DNA from: CAZQIC01 sp964593555
GTDB lineage: Bacteria > Bacteroidota > Bacteroidia > JAFLBG01
DNA: 64,000 bases
Direction: 5' to 3'
Assembly (NCBI GenBank): GCA_964593555.1
Contig: CAZQIC010000008.1
Location: 9,379-73,378, forward strand
The translations under genes and the position numbers were made by a program. Positions 52,500-61,533 of this stretch are shown piece by piece (positions within the stretch are counted from its first letter, which is position 1; each line of letters opens with the position of its first letter). The notes under the pieces are model-generated. The model saw only the letters and a list, made by a program, of their open reading frames with translations. It did not search any database and had not been told where the DNA came from.

Positions 52500-52541
52500 C
52501 AACAAAAACGCCAACCGAAAATTCGGTTGGCGTTTTTGTTG
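52500..52541. terminator. Strong terminator after the M14 carboxypeptidase gene
   Basis: A 20-bp perfect inverted repeat with ACGCCAACCGAA / TTCGGTTGGCGT core and A- and T-tracts on the two sides; it can work on either strand. It lies 25 bases past the carboxypeptidase stop on the minus strand. Confidence 0.9.
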
Positions 52542-52565
52542 TAAAGGTGCTCTTGTTAATTATAT

Positions 52566-54929
52566 CTACTTCCCTGTAATGATCACTCTTTTTGTCCACA
52601 CATTGTCAGCTGTTTTTACAGATACAAAATAAGTGCCGGGCGATTTATCCTTCAAACTTATTTCTTCTGAAAGATATTTTGCTTCCTTACCTTCTGAGAA
52701 AATTTCCTCGCCCAAAATAGTTGAAATAGAAATGGTGTATAAATCATTTGTGTTTCCATCCAGCTGAATATTGATAATGCCATTAGAAGGGTTAGGATAC
52801 ACAACAAGATTATTGGATGTAATTTTTTCAGAAACAATACCAGCAGTTGAAGAGTTAATTATTTTCACTTTAAGATCGTCAAAATAAAATCCGTCATATT
52901 GCCTATACAAATCTGAAACAAGATGAAATCGCAGATAAATACTCTGCCCGAGGTAAGGCGAAAGATCAATGCTTTCTTTTACCCATTCCTTCTGGAACCC
53001 ATCATAAACGGGCTGCAAATAATCCTGGTACGAATTCCCATCATGTGTGTATCTGCCACACAAAGGAGTGAAAGAAAATCCGTTTGTAGAAACCTGAACT
53101 TCCGCATAATCCCAGTTTTTTTCAATTTCCCAACGCAGATAATATTCTAGATGGGCAGCAACTGCCGTTGTTAAATCAATAGTTGAAACGGTAATGATAT
53201 TGGATACATCAAATGAAAAATATTTTCCAACGCGACTATCAGTTATACTTGTTCCGGGTGAAACAGCATGGAGGGATGTAGTATCCCAGGATTGAGAATT
53301 CCATTTTAAAATATCATTGCATGCATCAGAAAAAATTGTAATCGGTGTGCCATAAATACAATTGATGGTATCGTTTAAAACATAATATCCATTATCAATA
53401 TTCAAAACATATTGCAAATTGGCTCCCGGCACAATGCCTCCCACCATAGTATAACTGATTGAATCTATAGCCGACTGCAATAAATTCATACCTGAATATA
53501 TTTTCGCACTCCCAACCGACTGAAAATTTGTACCAATAGGGACAATAGATACTGTAAAAGTACCGGGTTGTAAACCAAGCCGCTGAATATTATATTTAAT
53601 AAATCCGGTTTGCTGTATGAAAGGTCCGTTAACAACTTCAACCTCGCCATAAGCTGTAGCCAGACGCGCAAACTTAATATTTTGATCCATCGTATTTTCT
53701 GCAATTGGAATAATGTTGCTTTGCAATGGCCAAAATCCATCATCAACGGATCCCGCTTCAGGTGTTAATGCATAAATTTTGGGTTTAGATGCCGCTCCAT
53801 ACATCCAGTCATCACTCACACCATTGGTGGAATAGCCAACTGTTTCAGGGCCGTTGCCATAAGTAAATCCATCGCACTTTGTTAAACGTAAACAATACTC
53901 ATCCAAAAGCGTTGAGTCTGCTGCAGAAGTAGTTGGCAGAGTACCTGATGGCTGAATAAGCACATTGCTGAATGTATGGTTATTAAGACACAGTTGGAAA
54001 GTATGTGCATTACAAAAATCACGGATCATTTGAGTTTCCGGTTCGGAGAAAGCGGAAGTTCCCCTATACACATCTGTGGACGTAAGCGGTGAAGAACCAA
54101 TATTGTCGTACGCCCAGTTATATCCATAGTTCCTGTTAAGATCAACTCCAAATGTGCCATCGCCATTATCTCTTCTGTTCTTTCTCCACATTCCACCTCC
54201 TGTTGGGTCAGTAGTGTGATTGTACACATAACCATCGGGGTTCACACAGGGAACAAAATACAACTCAAGATTATCTACAAGATATTTTATATCAGCATTT
54301 GAATTATAATTCTCAAGCAGGTACCACATATAATAGATGAGCTGTGAAAGTGATTCGGGCTCACGCGCATGGTGCAGTGCAGTATACAAAACCTGCGGTT
54401 CGGATTCAGACACATTGGGATTATCAGAAATTTTTAAATAGTACAACTGCCGCCCTTCATAAGTATGGCCGGTATCAATTGTTTGTCGCACCGAAATAAG
54501 ATTTGGAAACCGCGCAGTCATGCTGTCTAATACATCCAGCATTTCCTGGAAAGTATAAAAGCCTCCCATAGTTCCCAATGTAAAATTAGCGGGGGTAGGA
54601 TAATACTTGCAATTTTTACAACCTCCAGGAGCACTTAACATTAAATTATCAGTGTTGTTATTTCGCAACGCATAATAGGAAGCCATATCATGTATAAGCA
54701 CCTGGTATGGCAAACCGCTTTGTTTGATAATATCTAATTCCGCTTCGGAGAATTCACCTGTAAACCATACTCCATTTTTATATTCCCCATGATCAACTGC
54801 AACTCCGTTCTCTGCCAATAAGGAAAGTCCGTTTTCCCCGGTTTCAATTTTAACTCTATGGTATTTTTGAACCTGGGCAAAAGAGGAAAAACTAAAACAA
54901 ATTATAATAAACAATAAGAAATTTTTCAT
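52566..54929 (-). CDS. M14-family zinc carboxypeptidase, T9SS type A secreted
   Basis: 787 aa from ATG 54929, where the signal peptide MKNFLLFIIICFSFSSFAQ begins; a longer frame adds 20 residues and is less likely. The peptidase domain at ~120-420 has zinc ligands in ALHHAREPESLS (HxxE) and CLNNHTFSNV, substrate-binding DLNRNYGYNW and NPDGYVYN, and the catalytic Glu in LTPEAGS. A middle beta region (~430-700, including FDDLKVKII-type jelly roll) precedes a type A sorting domain (VYPNPSNGIINIQLDG ... SPGTYFVSVKTADN ... RVIITGK). It removes C-terminal residues from peptides outside the cell, probably in nutrient scavenging. Confidence 0.94.
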   Translation of the reverse strand: MKNFLLFIIICFSFSSFAQVQKYHRVKIETGENGLSLLAENGVAVDHGEYKNGVWFTGEFSEAELDIIKQSGLPYQVLIHDMASYYALRNNNTDNLMLSAPGGCKNCKYYPTPANFTLGTMGGFYTFQEMLDVLDSMTARFPNLISVRQTIDTGHTYEGRQLYYLKISDNPNVSESEPQVLYTALHHAREPESLSQLIYYMWYLLENYNSNADIKYLVDNLELYFVPCVNPDGYVYNHTTDPTGGGMWRKNRRDNGDGTFGVDLNRNYGYNWAYDNIGSSPLTSTDVYRGTSAFSEPETQMIRDFCNAHTFQLCLNNHTFSNVLIQPSGTLPTTSAADSTLLDEYCLRLTKCDGFTYGNGPETVGYSTNGVSDDWMYGAASKPKIYALTPEAGSVDDGFWPLQSNIIPIAENTMDQNIKFARLATAYGEVEVVNGPFIQQTGFIKYNIQRLGLQPGTFTVSIVPIGTNFQSVGSAKIYSGMNLLQSAIDSISYTMVGGIVPGANLQYVLNIDNGYYVLNDTINCIYGTPITIFSDACNDILKWNSQSWDTTSLHAVSPGTSITDSRVGKYFSFDVSNIITVSTIDLTTAVAAHLEYYLRWEIEKNWDYAEVQVSTNGFSFTPLCGRYTHDGNSYQDYLQPVYDGFQKEWVKESIDLSPYLGQSIYLRFHLVSDLYRQYDGFYFDDLKVKIINSSTAGIVSEKITSNNLVVYPNPSNGIINIQLDGNTNDLYTISISTILGEEIFSEGKEAKYLSEEISLKDKSPGTYFVSVKTADNVWTKRVIITGK

Positions 54930-54943
54930 GTGGTTTGTAATTA

Positions 54944-54951
54944 CAAAATTA
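54944..54951 (-). promoter_or_regulatory. Candidate -7 box (TAATTTTG) for the carboxypeptidase gene
   Basis: TAnnTTTG match on the minus strand, 14 bases before ATG 54929, which would give a very short leader. Confidence 0.35.
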
Positions 54952-55148
54952 GCGGCTGATCGTTTATATCCATCCGGGGAAGATGGCATAAATAAAGAAG
55001 TAGCTACCTTATTCGAATATAAGAAAAATGAGGCGGTTAATCAAGTTTGTTAAAATGTTTGAGATACAGGATTATTCAAAAATTCAACGCCGATCTTTTG
55101 AGGAATGATCATATAACTTCGGAAAATTCTGGCTGCTCTTAATTGAAA

Positions 55149-57497
55149 TTAATTTTCTCTTCCAACTACTTCAAATTTCAGATTCAATGCCAAGCCATTC
55201 TCATCAATGAGCATTAACTTATGTTTTCCTATTGGCGGATTTAAAGCCATCTGGTGAATTTCTTTTGTCTCTCCTATATATTCATCATCGAGGTGCCAGT
55301 AAATTTTTTTATCACTATTTCTATGCGTAACCTCAAATACCGTTCGGCCAACTCTGCCATCAATTTCAATTGGCACATAAATTTTACTGTTAGGCTTAGG
55401 ATATAAAATAGCTATGGCCTTATCAGAAATTTTTGCGAGACATTCGGGTTTAAAATCCGGAAGGATTTTATAATTGGGATGATTGAACTTATAATATTTT
55501 TCAATCAAAGGAGGCAAAACAAACCATGTAACGTTTTTCATATTGTATACTGACTCACAATCGCTGTCCACACGATATTTATTATCCTTTGTCAAATGGA
55601 TCATTTGATGATATGGACAAGCAACAGTATTTAAACAAGTTGTCGGCATCCATGCTCGTATTGTATGTTCACATAAGTCTGAGGCACGTTGCCCACTTTC
55701 TTTACAAATAAGCACTTCGCTCTGTTCTTTCCTGGGCGCATTGAACCAGGTTTCTGATTTTGGTAATTGAGCGAACACATCGAACAACAATGGCGCTGCT
55801 GCTTTCACACCTGTTAAACCGGGACGCCCTTCGCCATCTGCATTCCCTACCCAAACCGATACAACATAATCTGGTGTAATGCCAATTGCCCATGCGTCTC
55901 GAAAACCAAAGCTCGTTCCTGTTTTCCACGCTATTTTTTGTGCGGACGAAAATGCCTTCCAGTTTCCATCATCATCTGGCCTGTTCACTTCTACCATTGC
56001 TTCAAAAGCACTGTATATCGCAGCTCTGTTAGTTCTATTATATACTTCGGTTACATTTTCCTTCGTCATCGCATTCAATAGTAACGGTTTCGCTTTTCCA
56101 AACTCTAACTCCTGCGCCATCTGGGTGTATGCTTTATTCAGATCAAACAATTTTGCTTCGGCACCACCAAGAATAAGCGATAAGCCATAATAAGTTGCAG
56201 GCTTATTTAATGTGGTCAATCCATAATTTTTCAGGTTACGATAAAATTTTTCCAATCCATATTCATTCAGTAATCGCACCATAGGAATATTTAAGCTTCT
56301 TGACAAGGCCTGGTTTGCAGGAACCGCTCCATCAAATTGTAATGAAAAATTTTTAGGAGAAAATCCACCAAACTGTGTTGGGATATCAGATAACAACATA
56401 GTTGGCGTGATCAAACCATCTTCTAAGCTTTTTGCAAATAAAAATGGTTTGAGAATACTACCTGTGCTTCTTGGCGCCGCAATACAATCTACATCATTGC
56501 CATGCTCATCATCAAGACCCCTTGTATTCCCTACATAAGCCAGTACTTTGCCTGTTTTCACTGAAGTGATCATCACTGCTCCATTATATATTTTATTATC
56601 CTGTAATAAATCGCTGTGTGCCTGTAATTGCTGCAAAGCCTTTTGCTGAAGATTATTATCAATAGTACTCTGAATTGTTTTTCCTTTAAATCCTGCTTTG
56701 ATAAACCGAGCTAACAGATGAGGCGTATACTGTGGCAGCCGCAAAGGCTTATCCGGCAAAGGTTCTGAAAGGGCCAACTGGTAAGTTGTCTCATCTATCT
56801 TTTTTATATCATACAATCGTTTCAATAAGCGATCGCGTTTATCCAATAAACGTTTGTGATTTTTTCCCGGATAGATCAACCCCGGGGCATTAGGCAAAAC
56901 AGCGAGTGTCGCGCTTTCTGCCCAGCTTAATGAACTGGATGCTCTTCCGAAATATCTCCATGATGCCGCTTCAAGGCCAACTACATTATTCCCAAAGGGA
57001 GCGTGAGAAGCGTAGTAATTTAAAATCTCTCCTTTGCTGAAACGGACTTCCATTCGTGTTGCCAAGATCATTTCCACTATTTTCTCAAAAAAAGTACGTG
57101 GCGGATTTTTCCTCATGATACGTGCTAACTGCATAGTAACAGTACTTCCTCCACTGACTATTTTTTTATGCTTATAATTTTGCACTATTGAACGTCCAAT
57201 ACCATTTATACTAATTCCATAATGTCCATAAAAATTCCTATCCTCAAATTCTATAAGACAGGTTTCAAATTTTTCTGGGACGCCTTTTCCAGGGCTGAAA
57301 CGCCACTGTCCATCACTCGCTATTTTCGCACCCAATAAATTTCCCGACCCATCTAACAAAACAGTGGAAGTGCTGTCATTAAAAAGCTGCTCAGGAAGAC
57401 AGTTGATATACCAGATCGTAAAAGCAACAAGGAAAATAAAGATTTGCCATTTAAATACCCGTTTTATTACGGCCTTATTGAGCTTTACCCTCTTCAT
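55149..57497 (-). CDS. pbpC: Penicillin-binding protein 1C
   Basis: 782 aa. One N-terminal membrane helix (~15-32, WQIFIFLVAFTIWYINCL). Glycosyltransferase GT51 domain at ~50-250: EFEDRNFYGHYGI with the catalytic Glu, SGGSTVTMQLAR, KGEILNYYASHAPFG, LSWAESATLAVLPNAP. Transpeptidase at ~290-570: active Ser347 in STGSILKPF, SLNIP (SxN), and KTGTSFGFRDAW. The C-terminal BiPBP_C domain (~700-780, ILYPKPNSKIYVPIEI) is typical of PbpC. It polymerises and may cross-link peptidoglycan. In many bacteria pbpC is next to the alpha-2-macroglobulin gene yfhM; here a two-component pair on the other strand separates them. Confidence 0.95.
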   Translation of the reverse strand: MKRVKLNKAVIKRVFKWQIFIFLVAFTIWYINCLPEQLFNDSTSTVLLDGSGNLLGAKIASDGQWRFSPGKGVPEKFETCLIEFEDRNFYGHYGISINGIGRSIVQNYKHKKIVSGGSTVTMQLARIMRKNPPRTFFEKIVEMILATRMEVRFSKGEILNYYASHAPFGNNVVGLEAASWRYFGRASSSLSWAESATLAVLPNAPGLIYPGKNHKRLLDKRDRLLKRLYDIKKIDETTYQLALSEPLPDKPLRLPQYTPHLLARFIKAGFKGKTIQSTIDNNLQQKALQQLQAHSDLLQDNKIYNGAVMITSVKTGKVLAYVGNTRGLDDEHGNDVDCIAAPRSTGSILKPFLFAKSLEDGLITPTMLLSDIPTQFGGFSPKNFSLQFDGAVPANQALSRSLNIPMVRLLNEYGLEKFYRNLKNYGLTTLNKPATYYGLSLILGGAEAKLFDLNKAYTQMAQELEFGKAKPLLLNAMTKENVTEVYNRTNRAAIYSAFEAMVEVNRPDDDGNWKAFSSAQKIAWKTGTSFGFRDAWAIGITPDYVVSVWVGNADGEGRPGLTGVKAAAPLLFDVFAQLPKSETWFNAPRKEQSEVLICKESGQRASDLCEHTIRAWMPTTCLNTVACPYHQMIHLTKDNKYRVDSDCESVYNMKNVTWFVLPPLIEKYYKFNHPNYKILPDFKPECLAKISDKAIAILYPKPNSKIYVPIEIDGRVGRTVFEVTHRNSDKKIYWHLDDEYIGETKEIHQMALNPPIGKHKLMLIDENGLALNLKFEVVGREN

Positions 57498-57501
57498 AGG
57501 T

Positions 57502-57509
57502 CAAAAATA
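57502..57509 (-). promoter_or_regulatory. -7 box (TATTTTTG) four bases before pbpC
   Basis: Exact TAnnTTTG on the minus strand with only four bases to ATG 57497, implying a leaderless or nearly leaderless pbpC mRNA. Confidence 0.4.
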
Positions 57510-57574
57510 GGGGCAATTAGCAGGGTATTTCGGACACTTTATTATCCGCAGCTCTTTTAATCGGAAGTGTTATT

Positions 57575-57582
57575 TATCTTTG
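57575..57582 (+). promoter_or_regulatory. -7 box (TATCTTTG) five bases before the propeller kinase start
   Basis: Exact TAnnTTTG ending five bases before GTG 57588, the same arrangement as at 41936. Confidence 0.4.
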
Positions 57583-57587
57583 ATTAA

Positions 57588-60500
57588 GTGAATTACAGAA
57601 ATCTGAAAGCTTTATTCCTCCTTCTTTACTTTTTGCTGATCCCGTATCCGGGATTCTCTCAGCAGTACAATTTCCATAATTATTCCGTTAAAGACGGCGT
57701 AGCACAATCACAGATTTATAGTTTGCTACAGGATAGCCGTGGATATTTATGGATGGGAACACGCGGAGGCGGAATATCAAAATTCGATGGAATAAATTTT
57801 AAAACTTTTACCATTAATGATGGCCTTGTAAATAATTATGTGTTTTGTATCAAAGAAGATCAGCAACATAATTTGTGGATCGGTACCAATAGCGGCTTGT
57901 CGAGATATAATGGAATTGCTTTCGAGAATTTCCAACCTACTTACGATTCTTCACAGGTATGGATACAGGACCTTGACTTTGATAAACAAGGAAGAAAATG
58001 GCTGGCAACAAATGTTGGCGTTCAATTATTAGATCACAATAATGATTTTATAAATGTTACTGATATTTTAAAGGAAAAACAATCCGTGATAAATGCAGTC
58101 ATGGTTGATAAAGCGGAAAATATATGGTACGGAAACGGAGAAGGATTATTTAAAATAAATGAAAGTAACGGGCAATTCTATTTAACAAAGTATCGAAATG
58201 CCCTAGGTCTTACCAACAATGCCATTACTTCAATCAAGCAAAGTCCCAATGGAAATATATGGATAGGAACTTATGGCGATGGGGCTTATATATATGATGG
58301 CAAAACATTTTCAAGAATAGATCTTAACCTGGAGTTATATAAGCAAACCATAAATGACATTTATTTTGATAATCGGGATAACGTATGGCTGGCCACGCTG
58401 TCAAGCGGAATAGCGCAATACAATACCATTGCAAAAACATTCAACTGGCTAACAGAGAATGAAGGGTTGAGCAATAATCACGTTAAAAGTATTATCCAGG
58501 ATAAAAGCGATAATTACTGGTTTGGCACTTCCGGTGGTGGTGTCTGTAATTATTTCGGAAAACAATTTACTAATTACGACAAAACATCTGGCCTCAACGG
58601 AAATTTTATTTACAGCATTTTCAGGGACAGCAAACAACGTTTATGGATAGGAACATCCGATAAAGGTGTTAGTGTTTTTGATAGTGCTAAATTTCATGGA
58701 TATAACTCAAGCAATGGGTTTGCAGATGTAAAAGTAAAAGCGATCAATGAGGATGATGATGGAAATATTTATCTAGGCACCGATGGACTAGGAGTATTTG
58801 TTTTTGATAGCACCGGATTTAAACCGTTCAATGGATTAACAAAAAAATATGTCCGCGCTATTGAAAAAGACAAAGACGGAAGTTTATGGATCGCAACCGC
58901 GGGATCCGGGCTGTATAAATTAAGTAAAGACCGTAATAATATCGCACTTAAAAACTTTACAACTGTCGATGGATTGTTACATGATCGTTTAACCTGTTTG
59001 CATTATGATAAGCAGGGACGATTATGGTACGGAACAGAAAACAATGGGATTGGTCTTTTAATCGGAGGTGTGGTTGAGAAAAAAAATATCAGCAAAAAAG
59101 ATGGGCTGCAATCAAACACCATTCGGTGCCTCACTGAAGATGAAAGTGGCTATTTATGGGCTGGCACTGCAGGATACGGCATCGCGAGTTTTCCCTTGTA
59201 CCAAGGCGATATAAAAATAAAATGTTATGATTTTAACAATGGATTAACCTCATCCAATATTTATTTAATGAGTGCAGATAAAAACAACAATTTATTTATC
59301 GGAACAGAAACCGGTTTAGATTATATTTTCCTGGATAAAGAAAGGAAGCCGACTGAAATAAAGCATTACAGCAAAGGAGAAGGATTTACCGGAATAGAAA
59401 CATGCCAGAACTCTGTGTTTAAAGATCCTGATGGGACAATATGGTTCGGGACTATTAATGGTTTATCTAAATACAATCCTGCAAACCTCGTAAAGAATGA
59501 GAATGAACCGGTAACAAGTATAAGTGATGTAAAATTATTTTATGAGAGTATTTCATCAACGCTATATAAAAATTTTGCCGGCGATTGGAATAATATTTCA
59601 TTTTTAGAACTGCCGTATGATCAAAACCATTTAACATTCGATTTTTTTGCCATCAATTTTAGTAATCCCGATGCAGTAAAATACCAATGGAAACTCGAGG
59701 GTTTTGACAAAGAATGGGCTCCGGTAAATAAGAACCATAGCATTTTATATTCGAACCTTACTGATGGCGACTATACGTTTATGGTAAAAGCCTGCAATGA
59801 AGATGGAGTTTGGAACAAACAACCGGTAGTACTAAAATTTCACATCTCCCCTCCTATTTGGCTGCGTTGGTGGTTTATTACACTAGTTATATTACTTCTC
59901 ACAAGTATTGTATTTTTAATTTTTAAATGGAGAATAAATATTATCAAATCTAAAGCAACAGAAGAACAGAAAAAATTACAACTGGAAATGGATGTAGTGG
60001 AACTGGAACAAAAAGCATTGAGGCTGCAAATGAACCCGCATTTTATTTTCAATGCACTGAATTCTATTCAATCTCAAATAGGCACAGACAATGAGCAAGC
60101 CGCCCGTTACTATTTGGCAAAATTTTCCCGATTGATGCGCCAGATCCTCGACAATTCGCGTAATACAGTTATTACATTGGAGGAAGAAGTGAATACATTG
60201 GAGAACTATTTACTGATCGAAAAATTTTGTAACGGTGATCGTTTTGATTATAAAATTATAGTTGATGAGAATCTTGAAAAAGATTATATAAAAATACCCC
60301 CTATGTTATTACAACCATTCGTGGAGAACGCTATAAAACACGGACTTAAATACATTGATGGCAAAAGAGGAATAATAGAAGTTGGCTTTACAGAAAAAAA
60401 TGGTTTGCTGGAATGTTCTGTAACCGATAATGGCATTGGAAGAATTAAAGCTGAAGAATTAAATAAAACCAGTAAGGAAACTTATCATAAGTCTACCGCT

Positions 60501-60632
60501 CTATTGGTAACACAAGAAAGATTAGACTTATTAAAAGAAGACAAAAACGTGCGATCGCTGGAAATCATTGATCTGTATAACGAACAAGGAAATGCTACCG
60601 GGACAAAAGTAATTGTGAGAATACCTATTTAA
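57588..60632 (+). CDS. Propeller-type LytS sensor histidine kinase (Reg_prop, Y_Y_Y)
   Basis: 1014 aa with a GTG start that opens the signal peptide (NLKALFLLLYFLLIPYPGFSQ). About 14 Reg_prop blades fill residues ~30-640 (SLLQDSRGYLWMGTRGGGISKFDG, CIKEDQQHNLWIGTNSGLSRYNG and repeats), forming two beta-propellers. A Y_Y_Y domain covers ~690-750 (YQWKLEGFDKEWAPVNKNHSILYSNLTDGDYTFMVKA). TM at ~757-780, coiled coil, then a LytS-type kinase with His818 in QMNPHFIFNALNS, PPMLLQPFVENAIKHG and TDNGIGR. Unlike hybrid two-component proteins of gut Bacteroides it has no receiver or AraC output; the LytTR regulator is the next gene (18 bases). It probably senses an extracellular polymer or envelope state. 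Confidence 0.94.
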   Translation: MNYRNLKALFLLLYFLLIPYPGFSQQYNFHNYSVKDGVAQSQIYSLLQDSRGYLWMGTRGGGISKFDGINFKTFTINDGLVNNYVFCIKEDQQHNLWIGTNSGLSRYNGIAFENFQPTYDSSQVWIQDLDFDKQGRKWLATNVGVQLLDHNNDFINVTDILKEKQSVINAVMVDKAENIWYGNGEGLFKINESNGQFYLTKYRNALGLTNNAITSIKQSPNGNIWIGTYGDGAYIYDGKTFSRIDLNLELYKQTINDIYFDNRDNVWLATLSSGIAQYNTIAKTFNWLTENEGLSNNHVKSIIQDKSDNYWFGTSGGGVCNYFGKQFTNYDKTSGLNGNFIYSIFRDSKQRLWIGTSDKGVSVFDSAKFHGYNSSNGFADVKVKAINEDDDGNIYLGTDGLGVFVFDSTGFKPFNGLTKKYVRAIEKDKDGSLWIATAGSGLYKLSKDRNNIALKNFTTVDGLLHDRLTCLHYDKQGRLWYGTENNGIGLLIGGVVEKKNISKKDGLQSNTIRCLTEDESGYLWAGTAGYGIASFPLYQGDIKIKCYDFNNGLTSSNIYLMSADKNNNLFIGTETGLDYIFLDKERKPTEIKHYSKGEGFTGIETCQNSVFKDPDGTIWFGTINGLSKYNPANLVKNENEPVTSISDVKLFYESISSTLYKNFAGDWNNISFLELPYDQNHLTFDFFAINFSNPDAVKYQWKLEGFDKEWAPVNKNHSILYSNLTDGDYTFMVKACNEDGVWNKQPVVLKFHISPPIWLRWWFITLVILLLTSIVFLIFKWRINIIKSKATEEQKKLQLEMDVVELEQKALRLQMNPHFIFNALNSIQSQIGTDNEQAARYYLAKFSRLMRQILDNSRNTVITLEEEVNTLENYLLIEKFCNGDRFDYKIIVDENLEKDYIKIPPMLLQPFVENAIKHGLKYIDGKRGIIEVGFTEKNGLLECSVTDNGIGRIKAEELNKTSKETYHKSTALLVTQERLDLLKEDKNVRSLEIIDLYNEQGNATGTKVIVRIPI

Positions 60633-60650
60633 ACTTATATTCATGTCAAG

Positions 60651-61408
60651 ATGATAAAAGCAATAATAATAGACGATATAGAACAGGCAAGGATAACACT
60701 AAAAAAGGATTTGCAAGTATACGCGCCGGATGTAACAGTAATTGGAGAAGCGAATGGTGTTGTAGAAGGTGCAAAATTATTAAAGACAATGCAGCCTGAT
60801 ATTTTATTGCTAGACATCCAAATGCAGGATGGAAGCGGCTTTGATCTGCTTGATATTCTTCCCTCTATTCCTTTTAAAATTATTTTCATTACCGCATCTG
60901 ACGCGCATGCAATTAAAGCATTTCGTTATGCGGCAATTGATTATTTACTAAAACCTGTCGACCCGGACGAGCTAACAGCAGCGCTTTCCAAATTTCGCGA
61001 ACAGAAACTAAACGAGAACGAAAAATACAAATTGCTCAATGAGTCGTTAAAAAACCATCAAAAGGTGCATGAACGCCTGGCTCTGCACTCGCAGGATNNN
61101 NNNNNNNGGATAAAATTCACATTGTTAATATAAAAGATATTTTACGATGCGAAAGCAATGTAAATTATACTGAATTTTATTTTTCTGACGGAAAAAAATT
61201 ACTGGTTACAAAAACATTAAAAGATTTTGAAGACCTTCTGAGCGATCAGGGTTTTTATCGTGTACATCAATCACACCTGGTGAACACAAAATACATTAAG
61301 GAATTTATCAAAACCGATGGCGGTTATTTATTGATGAATGATGGAAGCAATGTGCCTGTATCCAGCAGGAAACGGCCGGAAGTAGTGAAGATGCTGGAAG
61401 AGCTTTAA
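60651..61408 (+). CDS. LytTR-family response regulator, interrupted by a 10-N assembly gap
   Basis: Receiver at residues 1-120: IIDD acidic pair, phospho-acceptor Asp55 in DILLLDIQMQDG, ITASDAHA, LLKPVDPDE. After the Ns the LytTR domain continues in another frame: KIHIVNIKDILRCESNVNYTEFYF, VTKTLKDFEDLL, FYRVHQSHLVNTKYI, GSNVPVSSRKRPEVVKMLEEL, stop at 61406-61408. GGAT occurs directly before and directly after the Ns. Merging these four bases and removing the Ns restores one frame (HSQDKIHIVN) of about 247 aa. So the gene is probably intact. It pairs with the propeller kinase. Confidence 0.9.
61098..61107. other. 10-N scaffold gap, probably a false gap
   Basis: Ten Ns flanked on both sides by GGAT. 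The flanking frames differ by exactly what removal of 14 bases (10 N plus the doubled GGAT) would correct, so the contigs likely overlap here. Confidence 0.8.
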
Positions 61409-61476
61409 ATAGCACAGTTCATTTTACAGTCTCTCCGCTGTTGGCGGATATCCGAACTGACAACACGCCGATGTCA

Positions 61477-61519
61477 CTTCGAGTAGTCCAGACATTTTCT
61501 GTCTGGGCGTATCGAGAAG
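61477..61519. repeat. REP-like hairpin in the RR/A2M intergenic region
   Basis: CTTCGAG..CCAGACA (61477-61494) faces TGTCTGG..TCGAGAAG (61500-61519) with a TTTTC loop. The inner 7 bp (CCAGACA/TGTCTGG) is perfect and the outer arms are imperfect. Bases of this type (CTTCGAGT, ATCGAGAAG) recur as dispersed palindromes in Bacteroidota genomes. A second small hairpin TCCGC/GCGGA is at about 61434-61448. It may also end transcription of the two convergent genes. Confidence 0.5.
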
Positions 61520-61533
61520 CTGTGCATGGCATT

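Larger units (their letters stand above)
52208..52565. other. Intergenic region with promoter-like box and terminator
   Basis: Apart from the -7 box at 52240-52247 and the terminator at 52500-52541, it holds a small hairpin (TAGCG ... CGCTA near 52256-52273) and AT-rich sequence; no gene seen. Confidence 0.5.
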
